A DNA stretch of 64,000 nucleotides from ASV31 sp965229765 (GTDB taxonomy: Bacteria; Pseudomonadota; Alphaproteobacteria; Rhodobacterales; Rhodobacteraceae), in assembly GCA_965229765.1 (NCBI GenBank), contig CBDDJT010000004.1, positions 62,001-126,000 of the forward strand, read 5' to 3'. The first letter of the stretch is position 1. Every line of letters begins with the position of its first letter. Below, piece by piece: positions 35,494 to 43,438 of this stretch. The position numbers and the translations under genes were made by a program. The notes under the pieces were generated by a model. That model was not told the origin of the DNA, searched no databases, and worked only from the letters and a program-made list of their open reading frames with translations.

Positions 35494-36312
35494 TCAATCT
35501 ACATCTCCGGGCCGCGGCCCTTGATGAATCATGCCTCGCCTTGAGTCGACAATCCGCAAAAGGTGGCTTGCCAAATAGACGATCTCCATGGCTTCGCCGG
35601 CATCCTCCATTGAAACCTTTCTGTGCGAGTGCGGATTCTTGTATGATCCAACTGCGCCCGCGAATAAGTTCATGAGGGCCTCGCGCTCAGCCTCACCCTG
35701 CTCGGGATCCCGTAGAGGCCCATGGTCTTTGTGGAATGCTCTACGGATCATAGGCCCGCCATGATCCGAATCTGGGAAACCTGCCGCTTCGCGCACAGCA
35801 ATCTCAACGGCCCTGAATGCTTCAAATATGGCGGCGGCGAAACGTCCACGTATGAATGACAACCATACTTCTTCCGCGATTTCAGGATGCAAAAGGTCGC
35901 GATTGAGGCGCCGGGCAATGATAAAATGGCGGAAATCCTCCTCACTCTCGAATTTCTTAGCCCTGCGACTTAGTATCTTCCAACCGCCGCCCGCATTGTT
36001 TTGATCGGGTGGCGGGATGATTAGGGCTTGTGCCTCAAGCCACGCAAACGCCTCTGATAATGCAGTTCCAATTCCCTCCCACTCAGACCTTGGATACCCC
36101 TTTATTCCCCGCGAGGAATCACCGTCGGTCATCGCTTCATTGATTAGGTTCCCAGGATGAAAGAATTGACCGCGACGAAGGGCGTCGGGCTCTCGATTTC
36201 GCAACAGCCTAAGCAGGAGTCCCCCAAGTTCTTCGGGTTCAAGTGCGAGAACAGCGGCAGGGTCTGGAATCACGTCATATAGTTCTCTCATAATCATCCA
36301 CGTATCGCACAT
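35494..36312 (-). CDS. TIGR02391 (Hypoth_Ymh) family protein
   Basis: A 272-residue protein. The C-terminal half matches TIGR02391/Ymh: LHPEIAEEVWLSFIRGRFAAAIFEAFRAVEIAVREAAG, then a loop, then LMNLFAGAVGSYKNPHSHRKV, which contains the conserved YKNPHSHR-type motif of the family. The N-terminal half is unassigned. Biochemical function is unknown; relatives occur in mobile elements and near restriction or abortive-infection genes. The start is ambiguous among ATGs at 36312, 36297 and 36291. Base composition is AT-rich like the cargo genes on the left. Confidence 0.8.
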   Translation of the reverse strand: MCDTWMIMRELYDVIPDPAAVLALEPEELGGLLLRLLRNREPDALRRGQFFHPGNLINEAMTDGDSSRGIKGYPRSEWEGIGTALSEAFAWLEAQALIIPPPDQNNAGGGWKILSRRAKKFESEEDFRHFIIARRLNRDLLHPEIAEEVWLSFIRGRFAAAIFEAFRAVEIAVREAAGFPDSDHGGPMIRRAFHKDHGPLRDPEQGEAEREALMNLFAGAVGSYKNPHSHRKVSMEDAGEAMEIVYLASHLLRIVDSRRGMIHQGPRPGDVD

Positions 36313-36400
36313 TACTGCGCGAGGCTAAATAATTTCCATCTGCGCCGCCCTTGCTTGAAGCGATTGACGCGTCTTCCTTCAACCGATCGGCGTCATTTCC

Positions 36401-36940
36401 TCACCGCGGGGGCACGCGGCTGACCGTCAGTCCGACCGCAATCATTGCCAGGCCCCGGTCCTTCCCCCGGTATCCGGCTTGGCGGCCCATCCCGCGTTCC
36501 CGGCAGACATGAGAGAACCCGCGGCCGGCGGCCTGGGCGGCGACCCAGGCCTGGACGGCGCGGGCAACCTAAGGCTGGCGCGGCACGACGGAACGCGCCG
36601 GCCAGCGCAGCGCGGCCTGTAGCTGGTCAATCCGCGCGGCCGACATCATCCGGTAGTGCAGCCGATCGCGCTCCCGTTCTTCTTCCCGCTCATCGTCCAG
36701 GTCCGCCCGTTCCGGCGGACCGCCGAAGGCCTCGATATGCTCGGTCAGGGACAGGGGCGCGTCGTGCAGGCGCGATCCGACAAAGCCCTGCGGCCCGGCC
36801 CTGCCTCCCGCGTGGTGCAGCCATCGGGCGGCTTCGATCAATTCGGCCTCAACGGTTTCCGGCTTCCAGCCGCAGCCCGGCGTCTGGACAGGCAGCGCCG
36901 AACCGGGCGTGCGGCGGGGCGGTGGCGATGCGTCGAACAT
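36401..36940 (-). pseudogene. Phage-type gene interrupted by an in-frame amber codon
   Basis: The frame opens at an ATG (36940) overlapping the stop of the Nu1-like gene. It reads WKPETVEAELIEAARWLHH and later RMMSAARIDQLQAALRWPARS before a TAG at 36569-36571. The same frame stays open and protein-like for 55 more codons (VARAVQAWVAAQAAGRGFSHV, then RERGMGRQAGYRGKDRGLAM) to a TGA at 36401. A single A-to-T change (AAG to TAG) would explain it. The full product (178 residues with one replaced stop) looks like small phage proteins with a C-terminal HTH-like segment. Either a point-mutated gene, a suppressed amber or a sequence error. Confidence 0.65.
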
Positions 36941-37425
36941 CACGCGCCGCCTTCGCACAGGATCGCGGGGCCGCCGGTGCGTAGCGCCAGCCCGGTCCGT
37001 TCCCCCCGTTCGGCCAGGGCCGCCAGGAATGCGGACGCCACGTCCGCGGCCTGGCCCGCGTCGTCGGCCGCATCGCCGACGCGATCGGCAAACCCGACGA
37101 CCTCGGCCGCCACGTCCGCCGCGAATTCTTCGACATACGCCAGGGCGTCATCGATCGGGACCAGCTTCTGTTCCTGGTGCGCGACCCGAAGATTGATTTC
37201 CCGCGTCCGCGCCTCAGTGGAACACGTCGTCGCCGACCGTTTCGCCGCCGCGGCTTCCTGGTCCCGATAGTAGGCTTCCAGCCCCGCGAACACGTCGCGA
37301 AGATCGTAACGGCCGCGCGCATCCGGCGTCCAATAGCCTTCGCGCTTCAGCTTCCCGAACCAGCGGTCGGACCGACCCAACACCGCGACCGCTTGCGCCC
37401 GCGTGATTGACCATGCCTTGGACAT
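36940..37425 (-). CDS. Nu1-like phage terminase small subunit
   Basis: A 161-residue protein with an N-terminal winged-helix DNA-binding segment (WSITRAQAVAVLGRSDRWFGKLKREGYW...GRYDLRDVFAGLEAYYRDQ), a linker with the TEARTREINLRVAHQEQKLVPIDDALAYVEEFA pattern typical of Nu1/TerS proteins, and a helical C-terminus. TerS recognises the packaging site and partners with a large terminase, which is not encoded here. The start at 37425 follows GGAGGGCGCA. An orphan TerS is a hallmark of several phage-satellite families that redirect helper packaging. Confidence 0.72.
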   Translation of the reverse strand: MSKAWSITRAQAVAVLGRSDRWFGKLKREGYWTPDARGRYDLRDVFAGLEAYYRDQEAAAAKRSATTCSTEARTREINLRVAHQEQKLVPIDDALAYVEEFAADVAAEVVGFADRVGDAADDAGQAADVASAFLAALAERGERTGLALRTGGPAILCEGGA

Positions 37426-38050
37426 TGCGCCCTCCATCAAGCCCCAACTGACAGCGCCATTTCAGGGCCATCTGTGCAAATTTGCAAGGATATCGAAAGG
37501 AACGGCAGCAGATTTTCAAAAATGCACAAAACACGCGAGTTTCGCGGTCGCGCCCCGCGCGCGGTTCCGGGAAGTTCATACGGTCCCTTAAGGGGGGGGG
37601 GTGCGGCCCCTCTGTGCCGTCCTGTGGCCGCGACAGTGGGCGCCGTGGTGGGGGACGGCGGGCCAGACAGTCGCGGCTGTGGGGCCTGTCTGTGGGGCGC
37701 TGCGGGCGGGGTATCTGGCCGGGCCTGGCGGGTGATGTGCCAGGGGATGCCGGCGGGGTGCGGGGGTGTTCGTGTCGCCTGGTCCCCGCGCGCTGCCTCG
37801 ATCGCCAGGGCGATCGGCAGCGCCAGGGCTGCGGACCTGGCCGCGTTCGCGCCGATCGTCGCCGGGGACCGGGGACAGATTTCTGGCGAATGGATCGGGC
37901 TTCGGGGCGCGTCGGTTTCTGGAAAGGAAGGGCCGGGCGATCGGCCCGGCCGCGCATGACCCGGGCCGGGGCGGAAGCGACCACGGACCCCACCTTGAAA
38001 ACGATCCCTGACCTGGCAAACTCGGACCAAGGTTTTCCAGGACGGACCAT
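37426..38050. other. Non-coding GC-rich stretch with a 10-G tract upstream of the Nu1-like gene
   Basis: About 620 bp between the leftward TerS-like gene and the rightward SNase-like gene. No frame on either strand is convincing. A run of ten G at 37592-37601 follows TTAA and is followed by TGCGGCCCCTC. The region directly upstream of a small terminase gene is where cos or pac sites usually lie, so it could hold the element's packaging signal; that is inference from position. Confidence 0.4.
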
Positions 38051-38428
38051 ATGAGGAATTGGGGAGTGATCGGGGCGCTGGCCCTGGCGGCGGTGATCGG
38101 CGCCGCGCTGACCCTGGAACGATCGGGCGGCCTCGTAGTCTTCCAGCCGCGGGACCCTCCCACCTTGGCGGCCATCGGCGGTGCCGAAGCCTACTCCGGG
38201 GGCCAGATACGGTTCGGCGACATGACGTTTCGGGTTGTGGGCGTGACCTGTCCCGATCCTTCGACCGAGGCCGGGCGGGACGCAAAGGCACTGGCGAACA
38301 CGTTTCTGAAGATCACCGGGCGCATGACCTGCACGTCAACGAACGGGTTCGGGGACTGCACCGCGGAAACGGTCGACGGCAAGCGAAAGCTGTCCGAGGT
38401 GCTTCGCGCGTCCGGGCATTGCAGCTAG
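38051..38428 (+). CDS. Membrane-anchored SNase-like domain protein
   Basis: A 125-residue protein with an N-terminal signal/anchor helix (VIGALALAAVIGAALTL) and a domain resembling staphylococcal nuclease folds: IRFGDMTFRVVGVTCPDPSTEAGRDAKALANTFLK, then RMTCTSTNGFGDCTAETVDGKRKLSEVLRASG. The first Arg of the SNase site (TFRVVGV) is present, but the usual second Arg (YGR position) reads FGD, so catalysis is doubtful. Four cysteines suggest an extracytoplasmic domain. The only rightward gene in this part of the element, with a weak AGGACGG upstream. Confidence 0.55.
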   Translation: MRNWGVIGALALAAVIGAALTLERSGGLVVFQPRDPPTLAAIGGAEAYSGGQIRFGDMTFRVVGVTCPDPSTEAGRDAKALANTFLKITGRMTCTSTNGFGDCTAETVDGKRKLSEVLRASGHCS

Positions 38429-38643
38429 CGGGGATTGGCGGCCCAGGGGGCGGGCAGATGCCCTGCCCCCCTGGGTGCCTACCTGGAACGCCGGGGCGCC
38501 TCAGGTCCGCGCCACGCCTGAGGCCATCGGGCCGCGCGGGGTCGGGGTTTGCCCACTCGCCGACTGACGGGGCCGCTTCGCAAGCTGACGAGCGCGGGCG
38601 CGACCTGCCCTGCTGGCGCGGCAAGAAAACGCGCCAGAACCTT

Positions 38644-39042
38644 TCATCCGACGAACCGACCCGCCGTCAGCGGCGACAGGGCGGCGGGGAATGGCGCGCG
38701 GCCGGGGATGCCTGGCTGGCGATCGTCATCATCGCCGAAAACCTCGGGCGTGGCCGTGTGCCGGCGCAGGTCGCGGCATACGGCTTCCAGCATCGCCGCG
38801 CCCGCAAGGTCGCATCCGCGGGCCAGGGCCGCCTGTGCCAGGCCGACCTTGGCGGCCACGGCTTCGCGGGTCGTCGCCGGTGTTTGCGCAGCGGCATCGA
38901 AGCTGGTCCAGGCGCGTGCGTCGGCCGCCTCGGCGCCCAGGTCGTCGTCGGCCGCCGACAAGGTCTGCGAAGCCCGCAAGGCAGCGCCAAAGGCGGCCGC
39001 GTGTTCCTTGATAGTGGGCCGGAATTGTGTCTGGTCAGCCAT
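38644..39042 (-). CDS. Hypothetical phage-type protein
   Basis: A 132-residue acidic, alanine-rich helical protein starting MADQTQFRPTIKEHAAAFGAAL. No family recognised. The start follows GGGAGGGTCGCGCCA and overlaps the stop of the upstream scaffold-tail-like gene by 8 bp. Last gene of the long leftward operon before the SNase-like gene. Confidence 0.6.
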   Translation of the reverse strand: MADQTQFRPTIKEHAAAFGAALRASQTLSAADDDLGAEAADARAWTSFDAAAQTPATTREAVAAKVGLAQAALARGCDLAGAAMLEAVCRDLRRHTATPEVFGDDDDRQPGIPGRAPFPAALSPLTAGRFVG

Positions 39043-39430
39043 TGGCGCGACCCTCCCGGTTGATCCGCGCGATCACGTCAGCCCACGGGCTGTCGGCATC
39101 GGGCACGGGCCCGTCGTCGAAGGTGGCAAGCGACGCTTCGCGTTCCGCGATCGTCGGCACGCGCGCGGCCGGCTGTTCCGCGGGCAGCGTCGCCAGCAGC
39201 TTGCGCGCGGCCTCGGCGTCAAGGCCGGGGTGCGTCGCCAGCGCGAGTGCCTGGGACGGGCGGCCTTGCGCCTCGGGCGCAGTCAGGATCGCCTTGCAAC
39301 GGGCGCGTTCGCGTTCGGCGCCCTCCTTCCGGCCCTGCTCGAAACCAGCGGCCCGGCCGTTCCGACGCGCCTCGGACGGCGTTTCGATGGCGCTGGTGCG
39401 CTGGGGCGCCGGGTGTTGGAAAATCTGCAT
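39035..39430 (-). CDS. Orphan protein resembling the C-terminal tail of phage capsid protease/scaffold proteins
   Basis: A 131-residue protein: a short N-terminal arm (MQIFQHPAPQRTSAIETPSEARRN), a charged helix (GFEQGRKEGAERERARCKAIL) and LTAPEAQGRPSQALALATHPGLDAEAARKLLATLP. The pattern ERARxxAIL-xxPEAxGR-xxALxLAxxxxLxxEAAxxLL is, as I recall, the usual C-terminus of S49/ClpP-type phage head-maturation protease-scaffold proteins. The protease domain is absent. A free scaffold-like tail could interact with a helper phage's capsid. The start follows AAGGAGCATCCCC. Function is inferred. Confidence 0.55.
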   Translation of the reverse strand: MQIFQHPAPQRTSAIETPSEARRNGRAAGFEQGRKEGAERERARCKAILTAPEAQGRPSQALALATHPGLDAEAARKLLATLPAEQPAARVPTIAEREASLATFDDGPVPDADSPWADVIARINREGRANG

Positions 39431-39506
39431 GGGGATGCTCCTTCGTGTGTTCGCGTTGATCGATCGGCTTTGTGCCGCGCGCCCGTCGGAACGGGCGCGC
39501 GTGTCG

Positions 39507-40040
39507 TCAGCGTCCCAGGGCCGTGTCGTCGGCCAGAAGGGCGCGCGGATCGGCGTCTTCCCGGCGCAAGATCGCCAGCCCGGCGTCTTCGCAGTCCCGC
39601 ACAAGCGCTTCCTCGGCCAGTTCGCAGTCGAAGATTTCGCCGTCCAGGCGCGCCAGTTCGCGTTGCCGTTCATCCAGGGGCAGGCCGGGGTCGTCGCCGT
39701 AGCGTTCGGCCAGCGCCGCTTTCAGAACGTCGGCCACGCGGTCCGCATTGGCCGACAGAAGCAGCCCGACGATCCGATCCGTGCGCATGTCGGGCAGGGT
39801 CGGCCGTCCGCCAGCGGGATTGCGCAGAGGCGCAAGGTAGAGGTCAGCCGTCGCTTCGGCCGCCATGCGGGCCAGGCCGGCATCGACGGCCGCCTGGGCT
39901 TCTGCCAGAGGCACCGGACGGGATGCGATCCCGTCGCGCTGGTCCAGCTTTCGCACGCGAAGCTGGCGCAATTCCTCGATCGCTTGGCGGGCCTCCTGGG
40001 CGGCCGATGCGGCGGATTTGGGGTTCGTTTTGCGGTTCAT
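39507..40040 (-). CDS. Hypothetical phage-type helical protein
   Basis: A 177-residue, mostly helical protein beginning MNRKTNPKSAASAAQEARQA, with a central DMRTDRIVGLLLSANADRVADVLKAAL and an acidic end. No family recognised. Its start overlaps the stop of the next operon gene upstream (ATGA at 40037-40040). Confidence 0.6.
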   Translation of the reverse strand: MNRKTNPKSAASAAQEARQAIEELRQLRVRKLDQRDGIASRPVPLAEAQAAVDAGLARMAAEATADLYLAPLRNPAGGRPTLPDMRTDRIVGLLLSANADRVADVLKAALAERYGDDPGLPLDERQRELARLDGEIFDCELAEEALVRDCEDAGLAILRREDADPRALLADDTALGR

Positions 40041-40429
40041 GACCGGCCCCCCGCTGGCGCCCAGGTGGCGCCACCCTCGTCGTCCAGGACAGGCACGGGC
40101 AGGCCATGATCGCGGGCATGGCGCAGGGCGTTTTCGTGCGTCCTGGCGGCCGTGCGCCATTCGTCGGCGGCGCGGTCGTGCCGTGCCGTCAAGGAGGCGA
40201 TTTCGGCGGTCAGGTCGGCGATTTCCTGTTCGGCCTTGGTGGCGGCTTCTTCGGTCGCGGCCTCGCCGGTGCCCTGCCAGGAGGCGCGCAGTTCGCGCAG
40301 GCGGGCATCGGCGCGGCTGCGGCGCTGGCGAAGGGTTTCGATCTGGTCCCAAAGGGCCCGCGACACCCCGTGTCGGGCGTCCTTGACCTGGGCCAGATGG
40401 GCCAGGCGGTTTCGGCTGTCGTATTGCAT
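40037..40429 (-). CDS. Hypothetical coiled-coil protein
   Basis: A 130-residue protein dominated by a coiled coil (IETLRQRRSRADARLRELRAS...AEQEIADLTAEIASLTARHDRAADEW). It starts with MQYDSRNRLAHLAQV after a strong AAGGAGTTAGCCC. No family recognised. Translationally coupled to the downstream gene. Confidence 0.62.
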   Translation of the reverse strand: MQYDSRNRLAHLAQVKDARHGVSRALWDQIETLRQRRSRADARLRELRASWQGTGEAATEEAATKAEQEIADLTAEIASLTARHDRAADEWRTAARTHENALRHARDHGLPVPVLDDEGGATWAPAGGRS

Positions 40430-40432
40430 GGG

Positions 40433-41113
40433 CTAACTCCTTTCGGGACCAGGTTCGCCCTTCGCATTGGGCAGTTCCACGGGGTGAAACTGACCAACTC
40501 GGGCGATGATCTTGCGGGCGGTCTCGGCCGCGATCGGCGCATGGCCGTCCCGCATCAGGTCGTAGAACGTCGCTGCCGGCTGCGCCGTGGGCGGGTCATC
40601 GGCCAGCCGGTCGCGCGGCCAGCCCGAGGCGGCGTAGCGACGCCATGCCGTCGCCAGCGCGGCGCCTGCCGCCCTGGGCGACAGTTCGGGCCAATGATGG
40701 GCCGCAAGGTCGCGCAACTTGGCGTCCCGCAGTTCGATCCGCAACCGACGCCTGGCGCCCGTGCGCCCCGGGCCGGTAAGGCCCAGGGCGTCGGCCAGGC
40801 TTTCGCCGGTGTCCGCCCGCAGGTGTGCCAGGATCGTCCGGCCGACCCGGCGGGCCGCCGGGTCGGTGTCCGTGACCAGCCGTTCGCCCGCGCGCCAGAG
40901 GTCCAGGGCCGGACCCAAGTCCGTCAGGGATGCAAGAGGCGCGCCGCTGGCCTCGGCCTGGCGCCGATCGGCCGCAGCCTCCACCAGGCGCGGTGCCTCG
41001 GCCACCGGGCCCCGCCGTGCCGCGTTGGCGGGCGACGGGGCGGCGTCTGGCGCCGTCCCGTGCCGGCCGGGCTGGCCCTGGCGAAGGCCGACATGAAGCG
41101 ATCGCGCGGCCAT
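40433..41113 (-). CDS. Hypothetical protein of the element's leftward operon
   Basis: A 226-residue Ala/Arg-rich protein. A helical middle region (LGLTGPGRTGARRRLRIELRDAKLRDLAAHHWPELSPRAAGAALATAWRRYAAS) and a C-terminal TFYDLMRDGHAPIAAETARKIIARV are protein-like. No family recognised. The start follows GAGGATCTGTTCTG and abuts the stop of the upstream gene. Confidence 0.58.
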   Translation of the reverse strand: MAARSLHVGLRQGQPGRHGTAPDAAPSPANAARRGPVAEAPRLVEAAADRRQAEASGAPLASLTDLGPALDLWRAGERLVTDTDPAARRVGRTILAHLRADTGESLADALGLTGPGRTGARRRLRIELRDAKLRDLAAHHWPELSPRAAGAALATAWRRYAASGWPRDRLADDPPTAQPAATFYDLMRDGHAPIAAETARKIIARVGQFHPVELPNAKGEPGPERS

Positions 41114-41793
41114 CAGAACAGATCCTCGTCAACCGGTTCTCCCCGGGCGATCCTGGCCTGGCGTTTCCGGTCGTCGGCTTCGACCTTCTCCCAGATGCGG
41201 ATTTCGTCGGCCAGCTCGTCGCGCGCTTCGATCAGGCGATCGATCGATCGCACCGCAATCGCCAGGAACGTCCGCGTTTGGTCCAGTTCGGCCAGGATTT
41301 CCGGGACGTCCGGGAAGAACCGCGTTTCCCGTGTCAGCTTCAGCATCGCCCCGGCCAGGACGTATGGGCTGACGTGCTTCAGGCTGGCCTCAACCTTCAG
41401 GTGCCAGGTGAGGCCTTCCGTGATCTGCCCCCGTCGATCCGCGGAAACCGCGGATCGGGTGTCCAGCGCAGCCCCGACAATCGCGACGATCTGCGGAAAG
41501 GTTGCCCTTGCCGACAGCGCATCGACGATCTGTCCGCGCGCCTGGTGAAGTTCTGCCGCGGCTGGCAACGCGACAAGCGCGGCCCGCATCCCTTCCAGGT
41601 CGTCGGGCAGTCGCAGAGGTTGATCCAGCGTCACCGGCAGGATCGATCGGGCAACGTCGCTGCCCACCAGTCGACGGGCGGCGATGTAGGGCGCCGTGGC
41701 GGGGTCCAGGATTTTGCCGATCCGTCCAACGCCAGCGGCGTCGGACGGGATAACGGCGGCGCCTTGCGCGGCGGGGGTGATGTGCCTTGCCAT
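41113..41793 (-). CDS. Hypothetical protein next to the replication initiator
   Basis: A 226-residue helical protein (MARHITPAAQGAAVIPSDAAG start) with a C-terminal RFFPDVPEILAELDQTRTFLAIAVRSIDRLIEARDELADEIRIWEKVEADDRKRQARIARGEP segment. The FPDVPEILAEL pattern resembles phage proteins that load or assist replication factors (P/DnaC-like position after the O-like gene), but there is no ATPase motif. It starts 3 bp after the rep gene stop. Confidence 0.6.
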   Translation of the reverse strand: MARHITPAAQGAAVIPSDAAGVGRIGKILDPATAPYIAARRLVGSDVARSILPVTLDQPLRLPDDLEGMRAALVALPAAAELHQARGQIVDALSARATFPQIVAIVGAALDTRSAVSADRRGQITEGLTWHLKVEASLKHVSPYVLAGAMLKLTRETRFFPDVPEILAELDQTRTFLAIAVRSIDRLIEARDELADEIRIWEKVEADDRKRQARIARGEPVDEDLF

Positions 41794-41795
41794 GG

Positions 41796-42824
41796 TCACA
41801 GCCCCCAGCCCCCCGAGGCCTCGGCCTCGGCGCCGGCGTGGGCCGCGATCAGGGCCGCGGCGGCGTCCATCCCACTCGGCGCGCCACGTCGCCCGCCGGT
41901 GAACGGCACGACGTTGGCCGCCGGCGCCGGATCGTCGGCCCAACACTCGCCGCGCAGCCAGGTCGCCGGGTGCTTCGTGAACCGCGGGTCCTGGCCATCG
42001 CGTTCCGCCGCGTAGCGCATCGCACCCCGGATGATTTCGCCCTGATCGGCCTTTCGGATCGCCTTCGACCACGCCCGCCGGGCCGCGCCCTTCGCCACCC
42101 GGCGCGGGTAGTGCTGCCAGAACGCTTCGAAGCCGTCCGCGTCGGCGCCCGCCGCGTCTGGCGGCGGGGCGCCGGCGTCCCCATCGTCGCCCCGATCGCC
42201 GTCGCCCGACGACGGGTCGCGCCCTTCGTCCGTCGCAAGTCCTGCCGGTTCATCCGACGCCGGTGGTTCGTCCGACGCGCGACGATCTTCTGCGAAAAGA
42301 TCGCCTGGGGGATTATAGGGGGTATCTACCTCAGACGGTTCTTTCAAACGGTTCAGTTCAGACGGTTCAGTGTCACTGGGGGGACACTTAACAGTGTCAC
42401 TGGGGGGACACTTATGCGCACCCACGGGGCACTTATTCGCTTCCTCGGAACCCGGAAAAGTGTCACCAGAGGGGCACTTTTCATTGCCCTGGGAGGCCGG
42501 AAAAGTGTCACTGGGGGGGCACTTTTTTTCGACGGCACCGGGCTTGATGACCATCCGATAACGGCTGGTCACGCGGAACCCCTGCCCCGCCGAAACGTCC
42601 AGGTGCCCCCGCTCTGCCAGGGCGGCGATCGCCTTTCGAACCCCGCTCTTGGACAGGCCGGCCATTTCCGCGATTCGGTCCTGGCCGGGCCAGGCGATCC
42701 CGGTTTCGCGGTTTACATGGTCCGCGATCACGAAGGCGACGTGAAGCGCGGACCGCGGCAGATCGTGATCGCCCACGATCTGCCGTTGCCAGTCGAACAG
42801 GCGGCGGGTGTGCTGGTCACTCAT
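41796..42824 (-). CDS. Phage-type replication initiator with winged-helix domain and internal iterons
   Basis: A 342-residue protein. Residues about 1-100 are a winged helix of the replication-O type (LFDWQRQIVGDHDLPRSALHVAFVIADHVN...GIAWPGQDRIAEMAGLSKSGVRKAIAALAERGHL). A low-complexity region (about 110-160) repeats KCPPSDT. An acidic linker follows, then a C-terminal FEAFWQHYPRRVAKGAARRAW...FTKHPATWLRGECW motif typical of phage and plasmid replication proteins. The peptide repeats are encoded by 21-nt iterons, so origin and initiator probably coincide as in lambda O. The start overlaps the stop of the upstream gene (ATGA). Confidence 0.8.
   Translation of the reverse strand: MSDQHTRRLFDWQRQIVGDHDLPRSALHVAFVIADHVNRETGIAWPGQDRIAEMAGLSKSGVRKAIAALAERGHLDVSAGQGFRVTSRYRMVIKPGAVEKKCPPSDTFPASQGNEKCPSGDTFPGSEEANKCPVGAHKCPPSDTVKCPPSDTEPSELNRLKEPSEVDTPYNPPGDLFAEDRRASDEPPASDEPAGLATDEGRDPSSGDGDRGDDGDAGAPPPDAAGADADGFEAFWQHYPRRVAKGAARRAWSKAIRKADQGEIIRGAMRYAAERDGQDPRFTKHPATWLRGECWADDPAPAANVVPFTGGRRGAPSGMDAAAALIAAHAGAEAEASGGWGL
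42369..42524 (-). repeat. Iteron array inside the replication gene (candidate origin)
   Basis: Four complete 21-nt copies of AGTGTCAC-n-GGGG-CACTT lie at 42369-42389, 42393-42413, 42459-42479 and 42504-42524, with a partial copy near 42423-42434. Each is itself a dyad (AGTGTC...GACACT). The first pair is spaced 24 bp; the later ones are farther apart. In the protein they encode KCPPSDT repeats. Such arrays within an initiator gene are typical origins in lambdoid and other temperate phages. Confidence 0.7.
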
Positions 42825-43342
42825 GCCCGGCCCTCCCGCACGATCTGGACGGGCCGACGCAGGGTCGGACGGTAGGTCGACCAGTTCCCGCGGCCGATGC
42901 CGCGGCGAAACTCGATCAGCCCCGCCGCGGTCCATTCGGTCAGGATCGTCCGCACCAGCCGCTTGTCGACGCCGCTGGCGGCCGCCAGGTCGGAAACCCG
43001 CATCGCCGCCCGAAGGGTCCGGGGGTGTGCCTCTGCCAGGATCGCCTGGGCAATGGCGTGGCGCTTTTCCCGGCGCCGGTCGCTGCCCAGACAGGCACGC
43101 TGGGCCCATTCATCGGCGAATTGCCGAAAGGTGATCGGACGCGGCGAAACCGGGACATTTCCCGTGTTGCGGACTTCCCCGGTGCGGTAGGGATTTTGCG
43201 TTCCGCGGTTTTCTGAGCTTCCGTTGGATTTCTGGGGCCGTCCACCTTTGCCGGGGTGGGCGGCCCTTCCCGTTTCTGGTGGTGGGCCATCCTCGACAGC
43301 GTGAACAGACGCGGAACAGTGTGTGCCAGATTTGTGCCACAT
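42821..43342 (-). CDS. Winged-helix DNA-binding protein, first gene of the leftward operon
   Basis: A 173-residue protein with a basic, low-complexity N-terminus (GKGGRPQKSNGSSENRGTQNP) and a C-terminal winged helix (MRVSDLAAASGVDKRLVRTILTEWTAAGLIEFRRGIGRGNWSTYRP). The start is uncertain: the ATG at 43342 (MWHKSGTHC) lacks a clear ribosome binding site. It sits in the dyad TGTGCC-ACATCGC-GGCACA (43333-43351), which could be an operator. It probably regulates the operon or assists replication. Confidence 0.6.
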   Translation of the reverse strand: MWHKSGTHCSASVHAVEDGPPPETGRAAHPGKGGRPQKSNGSSENRGTQNPYRTGEVRNTGNVPVSPRPITFRQFADEWAQRACLGSDRRREKRHAIAQAILAEAHPRTLRAAMRVSDLAAASGVDKRLVRTILTEWTAAGLIEFRRGIGRGNWSTYRPTLRRPVQIVREGRA

Positions 43343-43438
43343 CGCGGCACACGTTCCCGCATCGTTCTGCAAATCGTCGCACGAACCAGCAGGGCAAGCA
43401 TCGTTCCCTATTGCGTTTTTCTTGGGGTTTGCGTAGGG

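Noticed and set aside
37437..38291. Minus- and plus-strand frames across the gap upstream of the TerS-like gene
   Set aside because: Composition is biased and no segment resembles a protein family. No ribosome binding sites.
42369..42524. CRISPR-like array
   Set aside because: Repeats of 21 nt with a 3-nt gap and irregular longer spacing, inside a coding frame and dyadic. Iterons fit better.
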